This document shows positions 31,601 to 40,557 of a DNA stretch of 56,105 nucleotides, one piece after another (position 1 is the stretch's first letter; every line of letters starts with the position of its first letter). The notes under the pieces were generated by a model. The model made no database searches. It was not told the origin of the DNA and worked only from the letters and a program-made list of their open reading frames with translations. Source of the stretch: Clostridium sp. CAG:510. Lineage in GTDB: Bacteria > Bacillota > Clostridia > Lachnospirales > Lachnospiraceae. The stretch lies in NCBI GenBank assembly GCA_000434615.1, contig FR880817.1, positions 76,885 through 132,989 on the forward strand, in the 5' to 3' direction. Made by a program: the position numbers and the translations under genes.

Positions 31601-33913
31601 ATGAGTATATATGATACATTGAATGAACCGCAGAAGCAGGGCGTCTACACCGTAGGCGGACCTGTTCTTTTGCTTGCAGGGGCAGGAAGCGGCAAGACAA
31701 GAGTCCTGACACACCGCATTGCCTACCTGATAGATGAAATGGGAGTAAATCCCTGGAATATTTTAGCCATTACCTTTACCAACAAGGCAGCAGGCGAAAT
31801 GAGAGAGCGTGTGGACAATTTAATCGGCATGGGCGCCGAGCAGGTCTGGGTGGCAACCTTCCACTCCACCTGTGTCCGGATTTTACGCCGCTATATTGAC
31901 AGAATAGGCTTTGACAACAGCTTTACCATTTACGATACGGACGACCAGAAAACGGTGGTAAAAAATATTATAAAAAAGCTGGATTTAGACCCTAAAATGT
32001 ATAAGGAAAGAAGTATTATGGCGGCTATTTCGGCAGCCAAGGACGAGCTGCTTTCCCCGACGGAGTATGAAATCCAGAGCAGCGGAGATTATAAGGCAAT
32101 GCAGATTGCCAGAATCTACAGAGAATACCAGGCAACCTTAAAAAAGAACAATGCACTGGATTTTGACGATATTATTGTAAAGACCGTGGAGCTTTTTAGG
32201 GCAAATGAAGAAGTGCTGCATTCCTATCAGGAGAGATTCCGTTACATTATGGTGGACGAGTATCAGGATACCAATACGGCACAGTTTGAACTGATACGGC
32301 TGTTAGCGGACAAATACCGAAACCTCTGCGTGGTCGGTGACGATGACCAGTCCATTTACAAATTCCGCGGCGCCAATATCCGGAATATTCTGGACTTTGA
32401 AAAGGTGTACCCGGAAGCGGTTGTGATAAAGTTAGAGCAGAATTACCGTTCTACCGGAAATATCTTAAATGCAGCAAATGCCGTTATCCACAACAATGTG
32501 GGACGAAAAGAGAAAAAACTCTGGACGGATAAAGGGGACGGCGGCAAGGTTCATTTCCGCCAGTTCGATACGGCATATGAGGAAGCCGAATACATTGCGG
32601 ACGATATTGCACACAGCGTCAAAAAAGGAGAGGGAAGCTATGGGGATTATGCGGTGCTTTACCGTACCAACGCCCAGTCACGCCTTTTGGAAGAACGTAT
32701 GATTGCGGAAGGTATTCCCTATGATGTGGTCGGCGGTGTGAACTTTTATGCCCGAAAAGAAATCAAGGACGTTCTGGCGTACCTGAAAACCATTGATAAC
32801 GGTCAGGATGATGTTGCCGTGAAGCGTATTATCAATATCCCGAAACGTGGCATCGGACAGACCACCATAGACAGGGTGCAGGCTTATGCGGATGACAGAC
32901 AGATCAGCTTTTACGATGCGCTGAAAGAAGCCGACCAAATTATGACACTGGGAAAGGCAGCCACCAAGGTAAAGCCTTTTGTGGAGCTCATTCAGACATT
33001 CCGCAGCAAGTTAAGCTATTACGGTCTCAGGGATTTGATAGATGATGTGCTGGAAAAAACAGCCTATGTGGAAGACCTGCAGAATTCGGATGAAGAGGAT
33101 GCAGAGGACAGAATCGCCAACGTGGATGAACTGGTCAGTAAAGTGACATACTATGAGGAACAGCACGAAGAAGCCACCTTGAGTGAATTCCTGGCGGAAG
33201 TGGCGCTGGTGGCGGATATTGACAAGGTGGGGGACAAGGACGAAAAGGTTCTCTTAATGACCCTGCACAGTGCTAAGGGACTGGAATTTCCCCATGTGTA
33301 TTTAGCAGGCATGGAGGACAGTGTATTTCCCAGCTATATGACCATTGTCTCCGATGACAAGTCCGATATGGAAGAAGAAAGACGCCTGGCTTATGTGGGT
33401 ATTACCCGTGCCAAGGAAGAACTGACATTAACCTGCGCCAAGATGCGTATGGTGAGAGGAGAAACCCAGTACAATCCGGTGAGCCGCTTTGTCCGGGAAA
33501 TTCCGAAAGAGCTTTTGGACAATACCATGCCGGTACCGAAGTTTCCAAAGGAAGAGATTATGGATTTTGGAAGCTCCTCCTTTACCGGATTTCAGGCAGA
33601 CAGCGGCAGCACGACGGATTTCCGCCCCAAGGCGGTTGTAAAACCCAAAGTCACGGTAACTGCCAGAAAGCCTTTTATTGCCAAGGATATGGGCGCCCTG
33701 AACCGGATTGCCGGCATTTCCAAGGGCAGCTCCATGGATGCGGGTACGGAAATCGATTACGGACCCGGCGACCGTGTGAAACATGTAAAATACGGAGAGG
33801 GAACCGTGAAAGCCGTGCAGAAGGAGCCGAGAGACTACAAGGTTACCGTAGAATTTGACCTTGCCGGTCAGAAAATTATGTATGCCTCCTTTGCAAAATT
33901 AAAAAGAGTGTAG
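31601..33913 (+). CDS. pcrA: ATP-dependent DNA helicase PcrA/UvrD
   Basis: A 770-residue superfamily 1A helicase with all motifs: Q motif (LNEPQKQ), Walker A AGAGSGKTR, VATFHSTC, DEYQDTN (motif II), QSIYKFRGA (motif III), QNYRST (motif IV), TLHSAKGLEFPHV (motif V) and VGITRAKEEL (motif VI). The C-terminal Tudor-like GDRVKHVKYGEGTV tail is usual for PcrA, where it contacts RNA polymerase. It unwinds DNA in repair and removes RecA or stalled polymerase. Family length is about 720-770, so it is complete. Confidence 0.96.
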   Translation: MSIYDTLNEPQKQGVYTVGGPVLLLAGAGSGKTRVLTHRIAYLIDEMGVNPWNILAITFTNKAAGEMRERVDNLIGMGAEQVWVATFHSTCVRILRRYIDRIGFDNSFTIYDTDDQKTVVKNIIKKLDLDPKMYKERSIMAAISAAKDELLSPTEYEIQSSGDYKAMQIARIYREYQATLKKNNALDFDDIIVKTVELFRANEEVLHSYQERFRYIMVDEYQDTNTAQFELIRLLADKYRNLCVVGDDDQSIYKFRGANIRNILDFEKVYPEAVVIKLEQNYRSTGNILNAANAVIHNNVGRKEKKLWTDKGDGGKVHFRQFDTAYEEAEYIADDIAHSVKKGEGSYGDYAVLYRTNAQSRLLEERMIAEGIPYDVVGGVNFYARKEIKDVLAYLKTIDNGQDDVAVKRIINIPKRGIGQTTIDRVQAYADDRQISFYDALKEADQIMTLGKAATKVKPFVELIQTFRSKLSYYGLRDLIDDVLEKTAYVEDLQNSDEEDAEDRIANVDELVSKVTYYEEQHEEATLSEFLAEVALVADIDKVGDKDEKVLLMTLHSAKGLEFPHVYLAGMEDSVFPSYMTIVSDDKSDMEEERRLAYVGITRAKEELTLTCAKMRMVRGETQYNPVSRFVREIPKELLDNTMPVPKFPKEEIMDFGSSSFTGFQADSGSTTDFRPKAVVKPKVTVTARKPFIAKDMGALNRIAGISKGSSMDAGTEIDYGPGDRVKHVKYGEGTVKAVQKEPRDYKVTVEFDLAGQKIMYASFAKLKRV

Positions 33914-33930
33914 ATAATCCGCAAAAATCA

Positions 33931-33939
33931 TGCTATAAT
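33931..33939 (+). promoter_or_regulatory. Extended -10 promoter element before the small acidic membrane protein
   Basis: TGCTATAAT (33931-33939) is an extended -10 box. The -35 position (TAGATA at 33911-33916) is weak but spaced 17 bp. Confidence 0.55.
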
Positions 33940-34014
33940 GAGCAAAAGCAGATTTGTTTATAAGAAAAATAACCATATACAGATAAATAAAATATAGGAA
34001 AGGCGGACGGAACC

Positions 34015-34302
34015 ATGAACAAATTAGAAAATTTACTGGACATTGTAAAATCAAACGAAGTGAAAATCAACGATTTACTTCACAAGAAAGAATTAGAAGA
34101 AAAAGAGGAAAAAAAGGACAACAAGCTTTGCCTGATTTTCGGTATCATTGCCGCCGTACTGCTGGTAGCGGTTATTGCATACGCAGTATACAAGGTATTT
34201 ATTGAGAAGCCGGATTATCTGGATGATTTTGAAGACGAATTTGAGGATGATTACGAAGACGGCTTTGACGAAGAAGATGACTTCGAGGACGAAGAAGAGT
34301 AA
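34015..34302 (+). CDS. Small single-pass membrane protein with an acidic tail
   Basis: A 95-residue protein: a charged, probably coiled N-terminal region (1-38, many Lys and Glu), one membrane helix (about 39-62, LIFGIIAAVLLVAVIAYAVY), then a tail of about 30 residues that is almost all Asp and Glu with aromatic residues (DDFEDEFEDDYEDGFDEED). No family is recognised with confidence. AAAGGCGG precedes ATG 34015 and the RNA methyltransferase gene follows 24 bp later, so the two may be co-expressed. Confidence 0.7.
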   Translation: MNKLENLLDIVKSNEVKINDLLHKKELEEKEEKKDNKLCLIFGIIAAVLLVAVIAYAVYKVFIEKPDYLDDFEDEFEDDYEDGFDEEDDFEDEEE

Positions 34303-34326
34303 TAAACAGGAAAAAGGTACAGGGTT

Positions 34327-35733
34327 ATGAAAAAAGGACAGGTATATGAGGGAGTAGTGGAGCGGATAGACTTTCCCAACAAAGGAATCGTAAAGGTGGG
34401 AGAGGATGTCTGTGTGGTAAAGAATGCTCTGCCTGGACAGAAAGTAACCTTCAGCATAAGCAAGCTTAGAAAAGGGAAGGCGGAAGGCCGTCTCCTTCAG
34501 GTGACAGAACAGTCACCGTTGGAGTGCGGAAGTCCGTGTTCCCATTTTGGGTTGTGCGGAGGTTGTACTTATTTGTCTTTTCCCTATGAGGAACAGCTGA
34601 AAATCAAAGAGGGTCAGGTCAAACGTCTGTTAGACAGTGTGCTGCCTGACGGACAGGGTGCTTATCACTGGGAAGGTATCAAAGCCAGCCCGGCTTATTT
34701 TGCATACCGCAATAAAATGGAGTTTTCCTTTGGCGATGAAACGAAGGACGGTCCCCTTACTCTCGGCATGCACAAAAGAGGCAGTTTTTACGATGTCCTT
34801 ACCGTAAACGACTGCCGGATTGTGGATGAGGATTACCGGAAAATCCTTACGGCAGTCAGGGATTATTTTGCGGAAAGAAATGTCTGCTTTTACCACAGAC
34901 TCTCCCACGAAGGCTTCTTACGCCATCTGCTTGTGCGGAAAGCGGTAAAGACCGGCGAAATCTTAGTGGCGCTTGTTACCACAACCCAGAGGCCCTGGAA
35001 GGCGGAAACGGCATCCGGTGTGCAGGAATTGATAGACGGTTTCTGTACTTTGCTGCAGGGACTGTCTTTGGACGGAACTCTGACAGGCGTACTTCATATG
35101 GAGAACGATTCCATTGCGGATGTGGTACAGAGTGATAAAACCCGTATTTTATATGGAAAAGATTATTTTTACGAGGAACTTCTGGGGCTGAAATTTCGTA
35201 TTACGCCTTTTTCCTTTTTTCAGACCAATTCTCTGGGAGCCGAAGTCCTTTATGAAACGGCAAGAAGTTATATCGGCAAATTAAGCGGAGGCAAGGAAAG
35301 CGTGGTTTTTGATTTATACAGCGGAACCGGTACTATTGCCCAGCTTATGGCGCCCGTAGCCGGTAAGGTCATCGGTGTGGAAATCGTGGAGGAGGCTGTA
35401 GAAGCTGCCAAAGAAAATGCCGCATTAAACGGTCTTACCAACTGCGAATTTTTAGCGGGAGATGTATTGAAGGTACTGGATGACATCACCGAAAAGCCTG
35501 ACTTCATTATTTTAGACCCGCCGAGGGACGGCATTCATCCCAAGGCACTTCCGAAAATCATAAACTACGGTGTGGAGCGTATTGTTTACATTTCCTGCAA
35601 ACCCACCAGCCTTGTGCGTGACCTGGCGGTATTTCTGGAAAACGGCTACCGCGTGGAAAAAGCTACCGCCGTTGACCAGTTCCCCTGGACGGCGAATGTG
35701 GAAACCGTTTGTCTGCTTTCAAAGAAACCTTGA
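34327..35733 (+). CDS. rlmD: 23S rRNA (uracil-C5)-methyltransferase, RlmD/RumA type
   Basis: A 468-residue protein. An N-terminal TRAM domain (about 1-58) precedes a four-cysteine Fe-S motif (CGSPCSHFGLCGGC, about 63-76), a central domain, and a C-terminal SAM domain with DLYSGTGTIAQ, DPPRDGIHPKAL and the catalytic Cys in YISCKPTSLVRD. It transfers a methyl group to a specific uridine of 23S rRNA. Firmicutes often carry more than one paralogue, so the exact site (U1939 or U747) is uncertain. Confidence 0.9.
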   Translation: MKKGQVYEGVVERIDFPNKGIVKVGEDVCVVKNALPGQKVTFSISKLRKGKAEGRLLQVTEQSPLECGSPCSHFGLCGGCTYLSFPYEEQLKIKEGQVKRLLDSVLPDGQGAYHWEGIKASPAYFAYRNKMEFSFGDETKDGPLTLGMHKRGSFYDVLTVNDCRIVDEDYRKILTAVRDYFAERNVCFYHRLSHEGFLRHLLVRKAVKTGEILVALVTTTQRPWKAETASGVQELIDGFCTLLQGLSLDGTLTGVLHMENDSIADVVQSDKTRILYGKDYFYEELLGLKFRITPFSFFQTNSLGAEVLYETARSYIGKLSGGKESVVFDLYSGTGTIAQLMAPVAGKVIGVEIVEEAVEAAKENAALNGLTNCEFLAGDVLKVLDDITEKPDFIILDPPRDGIHPKALPKIINYGVERIVYISCKPTSLVRDLAVFLENGYRVEKATAVDQFPWTANVETVCLLSKKP

Positions 35734-35892
35734 TTTTCTGCGGTTTGTGGGATATTAAGGAGAAAAAATGGATGTGTATTTTGCAGCCTTATGAATGAAC
35801 CATTTGAATATCGTAGCAGAGGGGTGTTTGGAGACTCTGCTGAATAATAGGCTTTTGCTAAAAGGTATCACTTTTGTGAAAATGTATGATAC

Positions 35893-35912
35893 CTCCTGGC
35901 AGGAGCCTTTTT
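35893..35912 (+). terminator. Terminator at the left edge of the accessory island
   Basis: CTCCT (35893-35897) pairs with AGGAG (35901-35905), followed by CC and five T. A preceding stem, GGTATCA (35864-35870) with TGATACC (35887-35893), makes a larger structured region between the RNA methyltransferase and the island promoter. The 35734-35863 stretch holds no recognisable gene. Confidence 0.65.
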
Positions 35913-35925
35913 GTATAAAGATAAC

Positions 35926-35954
35926 TTGACTTATAAATCTTACTGATGTAATAT
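35926..35954 (+). promoter_or_regulatory. BlaI-controlled promoter of the exported-protein array
   Basis: TTGACT (35926-35931), 17 bp, TAATAT (35949-35954). The BlaI-type dyad at 35935-35956 covers the spacer and -10 box, so a bound repressor would block RNA polymerase. Confidence 0.78.
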
Positions 35955-35956
35955 TT
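35935..35956. promoter_or_regulatory. BlaI/MecI-type operator 1
   Basis: AAATCTTAC, 4 bp (TGAT), GTAATATTT: an inverted repeat with a TTAC/GTAA core. The same 22-bp architecture occurs at 35999, 43160, 43237 and 43260 in this window. It overlaps the -10 box of the array promoter. Confidence 0.8.
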
Positions 35957-35998
35957 ACGAAAGTGCAGCAGTATTGCGGACGAAATTTTTTTACTACG

Positions 35999-36020
35999 AA
36001 ATCTTACGAGTGTAATATTT
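35999..36020. promoter_or_regulatory. BlaI/MecI-type operator 2
   Basis: AAATCTTAC, GAGT, GTAATATTT. Both arms are identical to operator 1, centred 64 bp downstream of it in the transcribed leader of the array. Confidence 0.8.
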
Positions 36021-36086
36021 TGAGAATATAGCGTACATTGAAAATAGAATAAGTTCATTTCGACTATCGTCTCAATGGAGATACTC

Positions 36087-36125
36087 GTCAAATGGCATTT
36101 CATGCAAGCATGAATGCCGCTTGAC
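36087..36125 (+). other. Long leader hairpin before the exported-protein array
   Basis: GTCAA (36087-36091) and TTGAC (36121-36125) enclose GGCATTTCATGC (36094-36105) and GCATGAATGCC (36108-36118), which pair with a single bulged T. The 2-nt apex AA will open further in RNA. It lies 45 bp before the first array gene and has no T-tract. Confidence 0.65.
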
Positions 36126-36169
36126 TTGTTATTTACCATATCAGCAAAGCAAAATGAATGGAGGTCAAT

Positions 36170-37477
36170 ATGAAGAAAGGAAAAAGCAGAAACAAGCGAA
36201 AGAAAACAAGAGGCAGGCTCCTATGGATTGCGATTGCTGTTATAGGAATAGCTGCGGTAATTTCTGCAGTATGCGTGGCAGCAATTAGCTTTGTATTAAT
36301 ACTTAGTATTTCGGGGTGCAGTGATGCACCTCCGGAAGAAAATACAGTTTTGGAAACGGTAATAGATGTTCAGGATATTCAGGAAGAATCGGAGGAGGAT
36401 GCAGATGAAATTATAAGCGTCTGCATTGATCTTTATGAGAAAGCAGAAGAAGAAAATAAATTAGCAGATTTGGAAACAATCCGTAGTATTGTAAATCGTC
36501 TTGGAGAAAATGGTTATTCGGCAGTTGACAGTAAAAACCAGATTGATATGACTGAGCCGGAGCAGGTGACCAACTTCTGCGAAATGGTAGATGAGAAGGA
36601 AGAGGCAGAAATATCCATTATTGAGGTCAGTTATTTGCCGGGTTTTGTAAAATACGATTTGCAGACAAAAGATGGAAATGTAGATGTGGTCAGAAGCTAT
36701 TACAAGTACGAAAACGGAAATATACAAAGAAATACAACAGGAAGTTATCAGGCAGAATACTGGAACTATACAGAAGAAGGATATCTGATGTTTTCTGGAA
36801 GTTGGTATTCAGAAGAACTATATATTCTTACATTAAGCGGAGTGGAAGAGGATACTGCATTGCGGGTGCAGCCGTTGGATGAGACATGTAGGATACTGAC
36901 TCGGAAGTATCTCACACCAATCGGCTTTGAACAAAATAATATGTTCATTGTAGATTGGAGCGAGGACGATTTTGGAGATTTGAATTTCTATGATATGTAT
37001 GACATTCTCTATCCAAAAGTGAATGGTCAATATGTTCCCTATGTTGCTGATGACAACTTATCATCCAGTGCAGTTTATCAGATCCCAAAAGAAGAATTCG
37101 AAAGCGTTATTATGAGATATTTCAATATTGATAGTGAAACGTTGCAATCAAAAACAGTCTATTGTTCGGAGAATTCAACTTATGAATATAAGCCGAGAGC
37201 ATTCGAAGAAGTAGAATACCCGGAATATCCATATTCAGAGGTAGTCGGTTTTACAGAAAATAGCGATGGGACAATTACGCTTATAGCTAATGTAGTATTC
37301 CCTTATGCAGTTGATTCAAAGGTATATGCTCATGAGGTTGTTGTCCGCCCGTTAGAGGACGGAGGGGTACAATATGTTTCCAACCGAATTATACCTTCCG
37401 AGGATAATAGTGAGGAAACATGGCATACACCACGTTTGACAGCGAAGGAATGGGAAGAATTGTACGGAGGCGAATAA
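36170..37477 (+). CDS. Exported array protein A, putative lipoprotein of unknown function
   Basis: A 435-residue protein with a Lys/Arg-rich start, a long hydrophobic signal (about 20-48) and a lipobox-like ISGC. A mature domain of about 380 residues has no known enzyme motif. Its C-terminal half shares an ordered pattern with proteins B and C: an NN(M/I)...W-x-D segment, MYD-x-LY, IPKEEFES-x-I-M, EVVxxxENxDGTITL, V(V/R)P-x-EDG and S/G-N-x-I. Possibly the DUF6070 family, from memory only. ATG 36170 follows GGAGG; the ATG at 36158 overlaps that site. The gene overlaps B by one base. It lies behind the BlaI-type operators. Confidence 0.7.
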   Translation: MKKGKSRNKRKKTRGRLLWIAIAVIGIAAVISAVCVAAISFVLILSISGCSDAPPEENTVLETVIDVQDIQEESEEDADEIISVCIDLYEKAEEENKLADLETIRSIVNRLGENGYSAVDSKNQIDMTEPEQVTNFCEMVDEKEEAEISIIEVSYLPGFVKYDLQTKDGNVDVVRSYYKYENGNIQRNTTGSYQAEYWNYTEEGYLMFSGSWYSEELYILTLSGVEEDTALRVQPLDETCRILTRKYLTPIGFEQNNMFIVDWSEDDFGDLNFYDMYDILYPKVNGQYVPYVADDNLSSSAVYQIPKEEFESVIMRYFNIDSETLQSKTVYCSENSTYEYKPRAFEEVEYPEYPYSEVVGFTENSDGTITLIANVVFPYAVDSKVYAHEVVVRPLEDGGVQYVSNRIIPSEDNSEETWHTPRLTAKEWEELYGGE

Positions 37478-38751
37478 TGGAAGATGTAAAATGGCTGTTG
37501 AAGAGATGTGGCTTTCCGATTTTGATATTGCTGACTGTGGTAATAGCAGGAATGATCTGTTGGGGACGGTTGCATACGGAAGAAAAGAAAGTGGCAGAGG
37601 AAGTATGGGAGCCTCCGGTGGAAATCGAGGACAGTGAAATGGTAACGGAGGAAGAAAACGATACGGAAACTTCCATAGATTCAGCATATTGGTTTATTCC
37701 ACAATCCAGTGACTGCCTTATCTCGGAAGAGGAAAAGGAGCAGCTGCAGAGTACGGTTTTGTCGGCAGCAGAATCGGTCAAGAAAATCTATAAGGATATT
37801 GTAATTGCAGATGCACCAAGCTACTCTTCCGGTATTAACGAATTTACCAATGAGCAGAGGAAAGCCGTGGTGGAGCAATTGGGCAGAAGCGGTTTGGTAA
37901 GCATTGGAGAAGACTCTGCTATGCAGAATCATGAAGCAATTGAAGTGTTTTACGCAGATTACTTGAATGGACAGGACTCGATGGTTACCGTATTCGAAGT
38001 GCAGAGGGATGGACTGATTGGAGCAGTTACCTTTATTTATCGAAAGGAGCAACTACAGGTCTATTACATAGGAGTTCGGTGGAAGGAAGGCGGTATGCCG
38101 GAAATACAGGGAACTTCGGTAAGTAATGTGGCTGAAATTAAACTTACGGAAAAAGGGTATTTTATCTACGCATATGAATATGTGATTGCACATGCAAGTT
38201 TGAGACAGTATTGGAGAATAGAACCGCTTCCGGAAGACTGCCGGGAACTGACAGAGAAATACATATCAGGACTAAGCTATGTGAATTACAATGTGCTTGT
38301 CACGAACTGGGACAGCAGTAACGTAGAAGATATTCTGATGCCTTGTATGTATGAAGATATTTATCGGATTTCTACGGGCGAAAATCTGAAAACTGAGGAT
38401 TGGAAGATTCCGGCAGAGGAATATGAAAGGATAATGACCACTTACTTTCCGGTATCAGTAGAACAGTTGAGAGAGTATTGTGGGTATGATGAGGGCAGCA
38501 ACAGCTATGAATATGAGATGATTTATGCCAGTCCATACCCGCCTTTTGGAGAAGTAGTTGACTATACAAAAAATGCGGATGGAACAATTACACTTATTGT
38601 AGATGGAGTTTGGCCGGATTATAATTCTGATCTCGCTTTTCGGAATACGGTTGTGGTCCAGCCATTTGAAGATGGAACATTCCGGTATCTTTCTAACTCT
38701 ATAGAGGAAATAGAATTGGAACTGCCGCCAATAGCAAGAACGAAAGGATGA
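37477..38751 (+). CDS. Exported array protein B, membrane-anchored paralogue of A and C
   Basis: A 424-residue protein. A single N-terminal membrane helix (about 12-30) has no convincing lipobox. The acidic stalk is followed by a paralogous domain. Shared landmarks include NYNVLVTNWDSSNVED, MYEDIY, IPAEEYERIM, EVVDYTKNADGTITLIV, VVVQPFEDGTFRYLSNSI. Its start codon overlaps the stop of A (TAATG) and its ribosome site GGAGG lies in the end of A, so translation is coupled. Function unknown; domain identity with A and C is by pattern comparison. Confidence 0.7.
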   Translation: MEDVKWLLKRCGFPILILLTVVIAGMICWGRLHTEEKKVAEEVWEPPVEIEDSEMVTEEENDTETSIDSAYWFIPQSSDCLISEEEKEQLQSTVLSAAESVKKIYKDIVIADAPSYSSGINEFTNEQRKAVVEQLGRSGLVSIGEDSAMQNHEAIEVFYADYLNGQDSMVTVFEVQRDGLIGAVTFIYRKEQLQVYYIGVRWKEGGMPEIQGTSVSNVAEIKLTEKGYFIYAYEYVIAHASLRQYWRIEPLPEDCRELTEKYISGLSYVNYNVLVTNWDSSNVEDILMPCMYEDIYRISTGENLKTEDWKIPAEEYERIMTTYFPVSVEQLREYCGYDEGSNSYEYEMIYASPYPPFGEVVDYTKNADGTITLIVDGVWPDYNSDLAFRNTVVVQPFEDGTFRYLSNSIEEIELELPPIARTKG

Positions 38752-38756
38752 TTTTA

Positions 38757-40043
38757 ATGGTAAAAACAAAACCTACAGTTTTATTTAAGAAAAAGAGCAT
38801 TCTACTAATTATAGTATTTTTAATTGGGTGTTTTGTGTGTGCCTGTGGGAAAGACGATAGTGTTGCAGGTGAAACTCTTGTGGAAGATACGGAAGAAGTA
38901 TCTTCCACAGAGGAAACAAGAAGTGCTGAGGAAGAAGCTGCAGAACAGTGGGAAAAGGGCTATGGGCTTCCGGTGGATGAACAGGAAGAGAAGGAAGCTG
39001 AGAATGACTGCAGAGCGATGATGGAACATATTTATGAGATTTACAAAGAGGCAGATAAAGGAACTGCATCCAATGTTGTTTTAACTGATGAGACCATTCT
39101 TGAACTGCAGAAAAAGTTAATGGAAACGGGATATCCGGTTGTTACATTGGTAACCTATTCAAATATGGAAAATTATGAAAGCGTGGATTCTTTTCTTGAG
39201 GATTGTGCATCTGGGAAAAGCGGTTCTATAGTAATTTACGAGATACATGATGATGGTGCCATAGGCAGAATGAAATTTATTTATGATGGCACAGACATGT
39301 ATGTTGTAAGCACAGGAAGTGTATGGAATGAGAATGGCAAGTCGAGAATGTCTTATATATCTCACACTAGAATCAAAGAGTGGGAATATACAGAGAAAGG
39401 CTGGTTCTGCTATGAGTTGTGTGTACCAGAGCCACCGAAAGTAACAGAAATTGTGGATGGAAGCTGTTTGATCAGAGTAAAGCCAATGACAGAAGAACAG
39501 CGTGAAATGTCAGAAAGATGCGTGAGAGGTCTTGGTTATCAGGGCAATAACATTTTATGTTCGAATTGGGATGCCGACCATATGGAAGAATTAGATTTCA
39601 ATGGGATGTATGAATATCTGTATGCAATGAAATATGGAGATAAGTTCAATTCAGAGGATTATCCAGATGGAATTCCAAAGGAAGAATTTGAAAGTCTGAT
39701 TATGGAGTATCTTCCGATAACAGCAGAGCAGATACGAGAGTACGCAGTATTTGATGAGGAAAACCAGATATATTATTGGGCGCGTCTTGGATGTTTTAAT
39801 TATGCACCTACTTTCTTTGGAACTTCTCTGCCGGAGGTTGTCAACATCAACGAAAATGAAGATGGGACAATCACATTAACAGTTGAGGCGGTTTGTGACA
39901 TGGTTATTTGCGATGATGCAGTCATAACCCATGAACTTACGGTGCGGTTTGCAGAGGATGGAAGTTTTCAGTATTTGGGGAATGAAATCCTAAATGACGG
40001 AATTATGCATATACCAGATTACCAATACCGAATTAAGGAATGA
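38757..40043 (+). CDS. Exported array protein C, lipoprotein paralogue of A and B
   Basis: A 428-residue protein with a clear lipoprotein signal ending FVCAC (Cys about 30), an acidic Glu-rich stalk (about 38-80), then the shared domain: NNILCSNWDADHMEELDFNG, MYEYLY, IPKEEFESLIMEYLPI, EVVNINENEDGTITLTV, HELTVRFAEDG, YLGNEI. ATG 38757 is preferred because AAAGG lies 8 bases upstream; the ATG at 38748 abuts that site. It immediately follows B, so A-B-C form one operon. Function unknown. Confidence 0.72.
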   Translation: MVKTKPTVLFKKKSILLIIVFLIGCFVCACGKDDSVAGETLVEDTEEVSSTEETRSAEEEAAEQWEKGYGLPVDEQEEKEAENDCRAMMEHIYEIYKEADKGTASNVVLTDETILELQKKLMETGYPVVTLVTYSNMENYESVDSFLEDCASGKSGSIVIYEIHDDGAIGRMKFIYDGTDMYVVSTGSVWNENGKSRMSYISHTRIKEWEYTEKGWFCYELCVPEPPKVTEIVDGSCLIRVKPMTEEQREMSERCVRGLGYQGNNILCSNWDADHMEELDFNGMYEYLYAMKYGDKFNSEDYPDGIPKEEFESLIMEYLPITAEQIREYAVFDEENQIYYWARLGCFNYAPTFFGTSLPEVVNINENEDGTITLTVEAVCDMVICDDAVITHELTVRFAEDGSFQYLGNEILNDGIMHIPDYQYRIKE

Positions 40044-40067
40044 TTTGATAATGGCTGTGTTCTATGG

Positions 40068-40089
40068 TAATCTTATAGATGTAAGAAAA
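40068..40089. promoter_or_regulatory. Degenerate BlaI-type operator
   Basis: TAATCTTAT, AGAT, GTAAGAAAA. The left arm keeps 7 of 9 bases of the island operator and the right arm keeps the GTAA core. It lies 11 bp before the ATG at 40101. Weaker than the other five sites. Confidence 0.35.
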
Positions 40090-40100
40090 AAGGAGGACAC

Positions 40101-40541
40101 ATGAAAAAATTAAAATTAGTTGGAATATTGGCAGCAGTTGTATTGATAGGTGGAAGTTTGTCAATTCCACTTATAAATAACCACATTGCCTATAAAGTAG
40201 AAAAAGCATTATGTGAAATCCCGCTGCCAGAGGAAACGGAATTGATAGAGTCACTGTCACAGGCAGGGAAGCTGACGGGGAATGGAAATGGGATGCAGTA
40301 TTTCGGAGCAATCCTAATTAGGAGTGAATTGTCTTTGGAAGAACTGGATGCTTACTATTCAGATTACAGAAGTAATGAATGGGAGTATTTAGTGGAAACT
40401 CAGGAAAGGCAGCCCATTGAGGTGATTGATCACGGGACACTGCAATTTACAAAAGAAATAAAGGACAGTGGTTATTACATTGTATATTCATGGGGAAGCG
40501 GAAATTCTCTATTGGAAGAACTGGATATACGTGGGCATTAA
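40101..40541 (+). CDS. Small exported protein of unknown function
   Basis: A 146-residue protein with an N-terminal signal or anchor helix (about 5-25, VGILAAVVLIGGSLSIPLI) and a small alpha/beta domain (LPEETELIESLSQAGKLTGNGNGMQYFGAILIRSELSLEELDAYY, YYIVYSWGSG). It has no lipobox. It does not share the A/B/C domain pattern. AAAGGAGG precedes ATG 40101. It is downstream of the array on the same strand and may be read from the same promoter, or from a site near the degenerate operator. Confidence 0.65.
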   Translation: MKKLKLVGILAAVVLIGGSLSIPLINNHIAYKVEKALCEIPLPEETELIESLSQAGKLTGNGNGMQYFGAILIRSELSLEELDAYYSDYRSNEWEYLVETQERQPIEVIDHGTLQFTKEIKDSGYYIVYSWGSGNSLLEELDIRGH

Positions 40542-40557
40542 AAGGAGTGCTATAACA

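Noticed and set aside
35734..36139. Small open frames on both strands in the island leader
   Set aside because: They overlap the promoter, operators and hairpin and have no ribosome sites.
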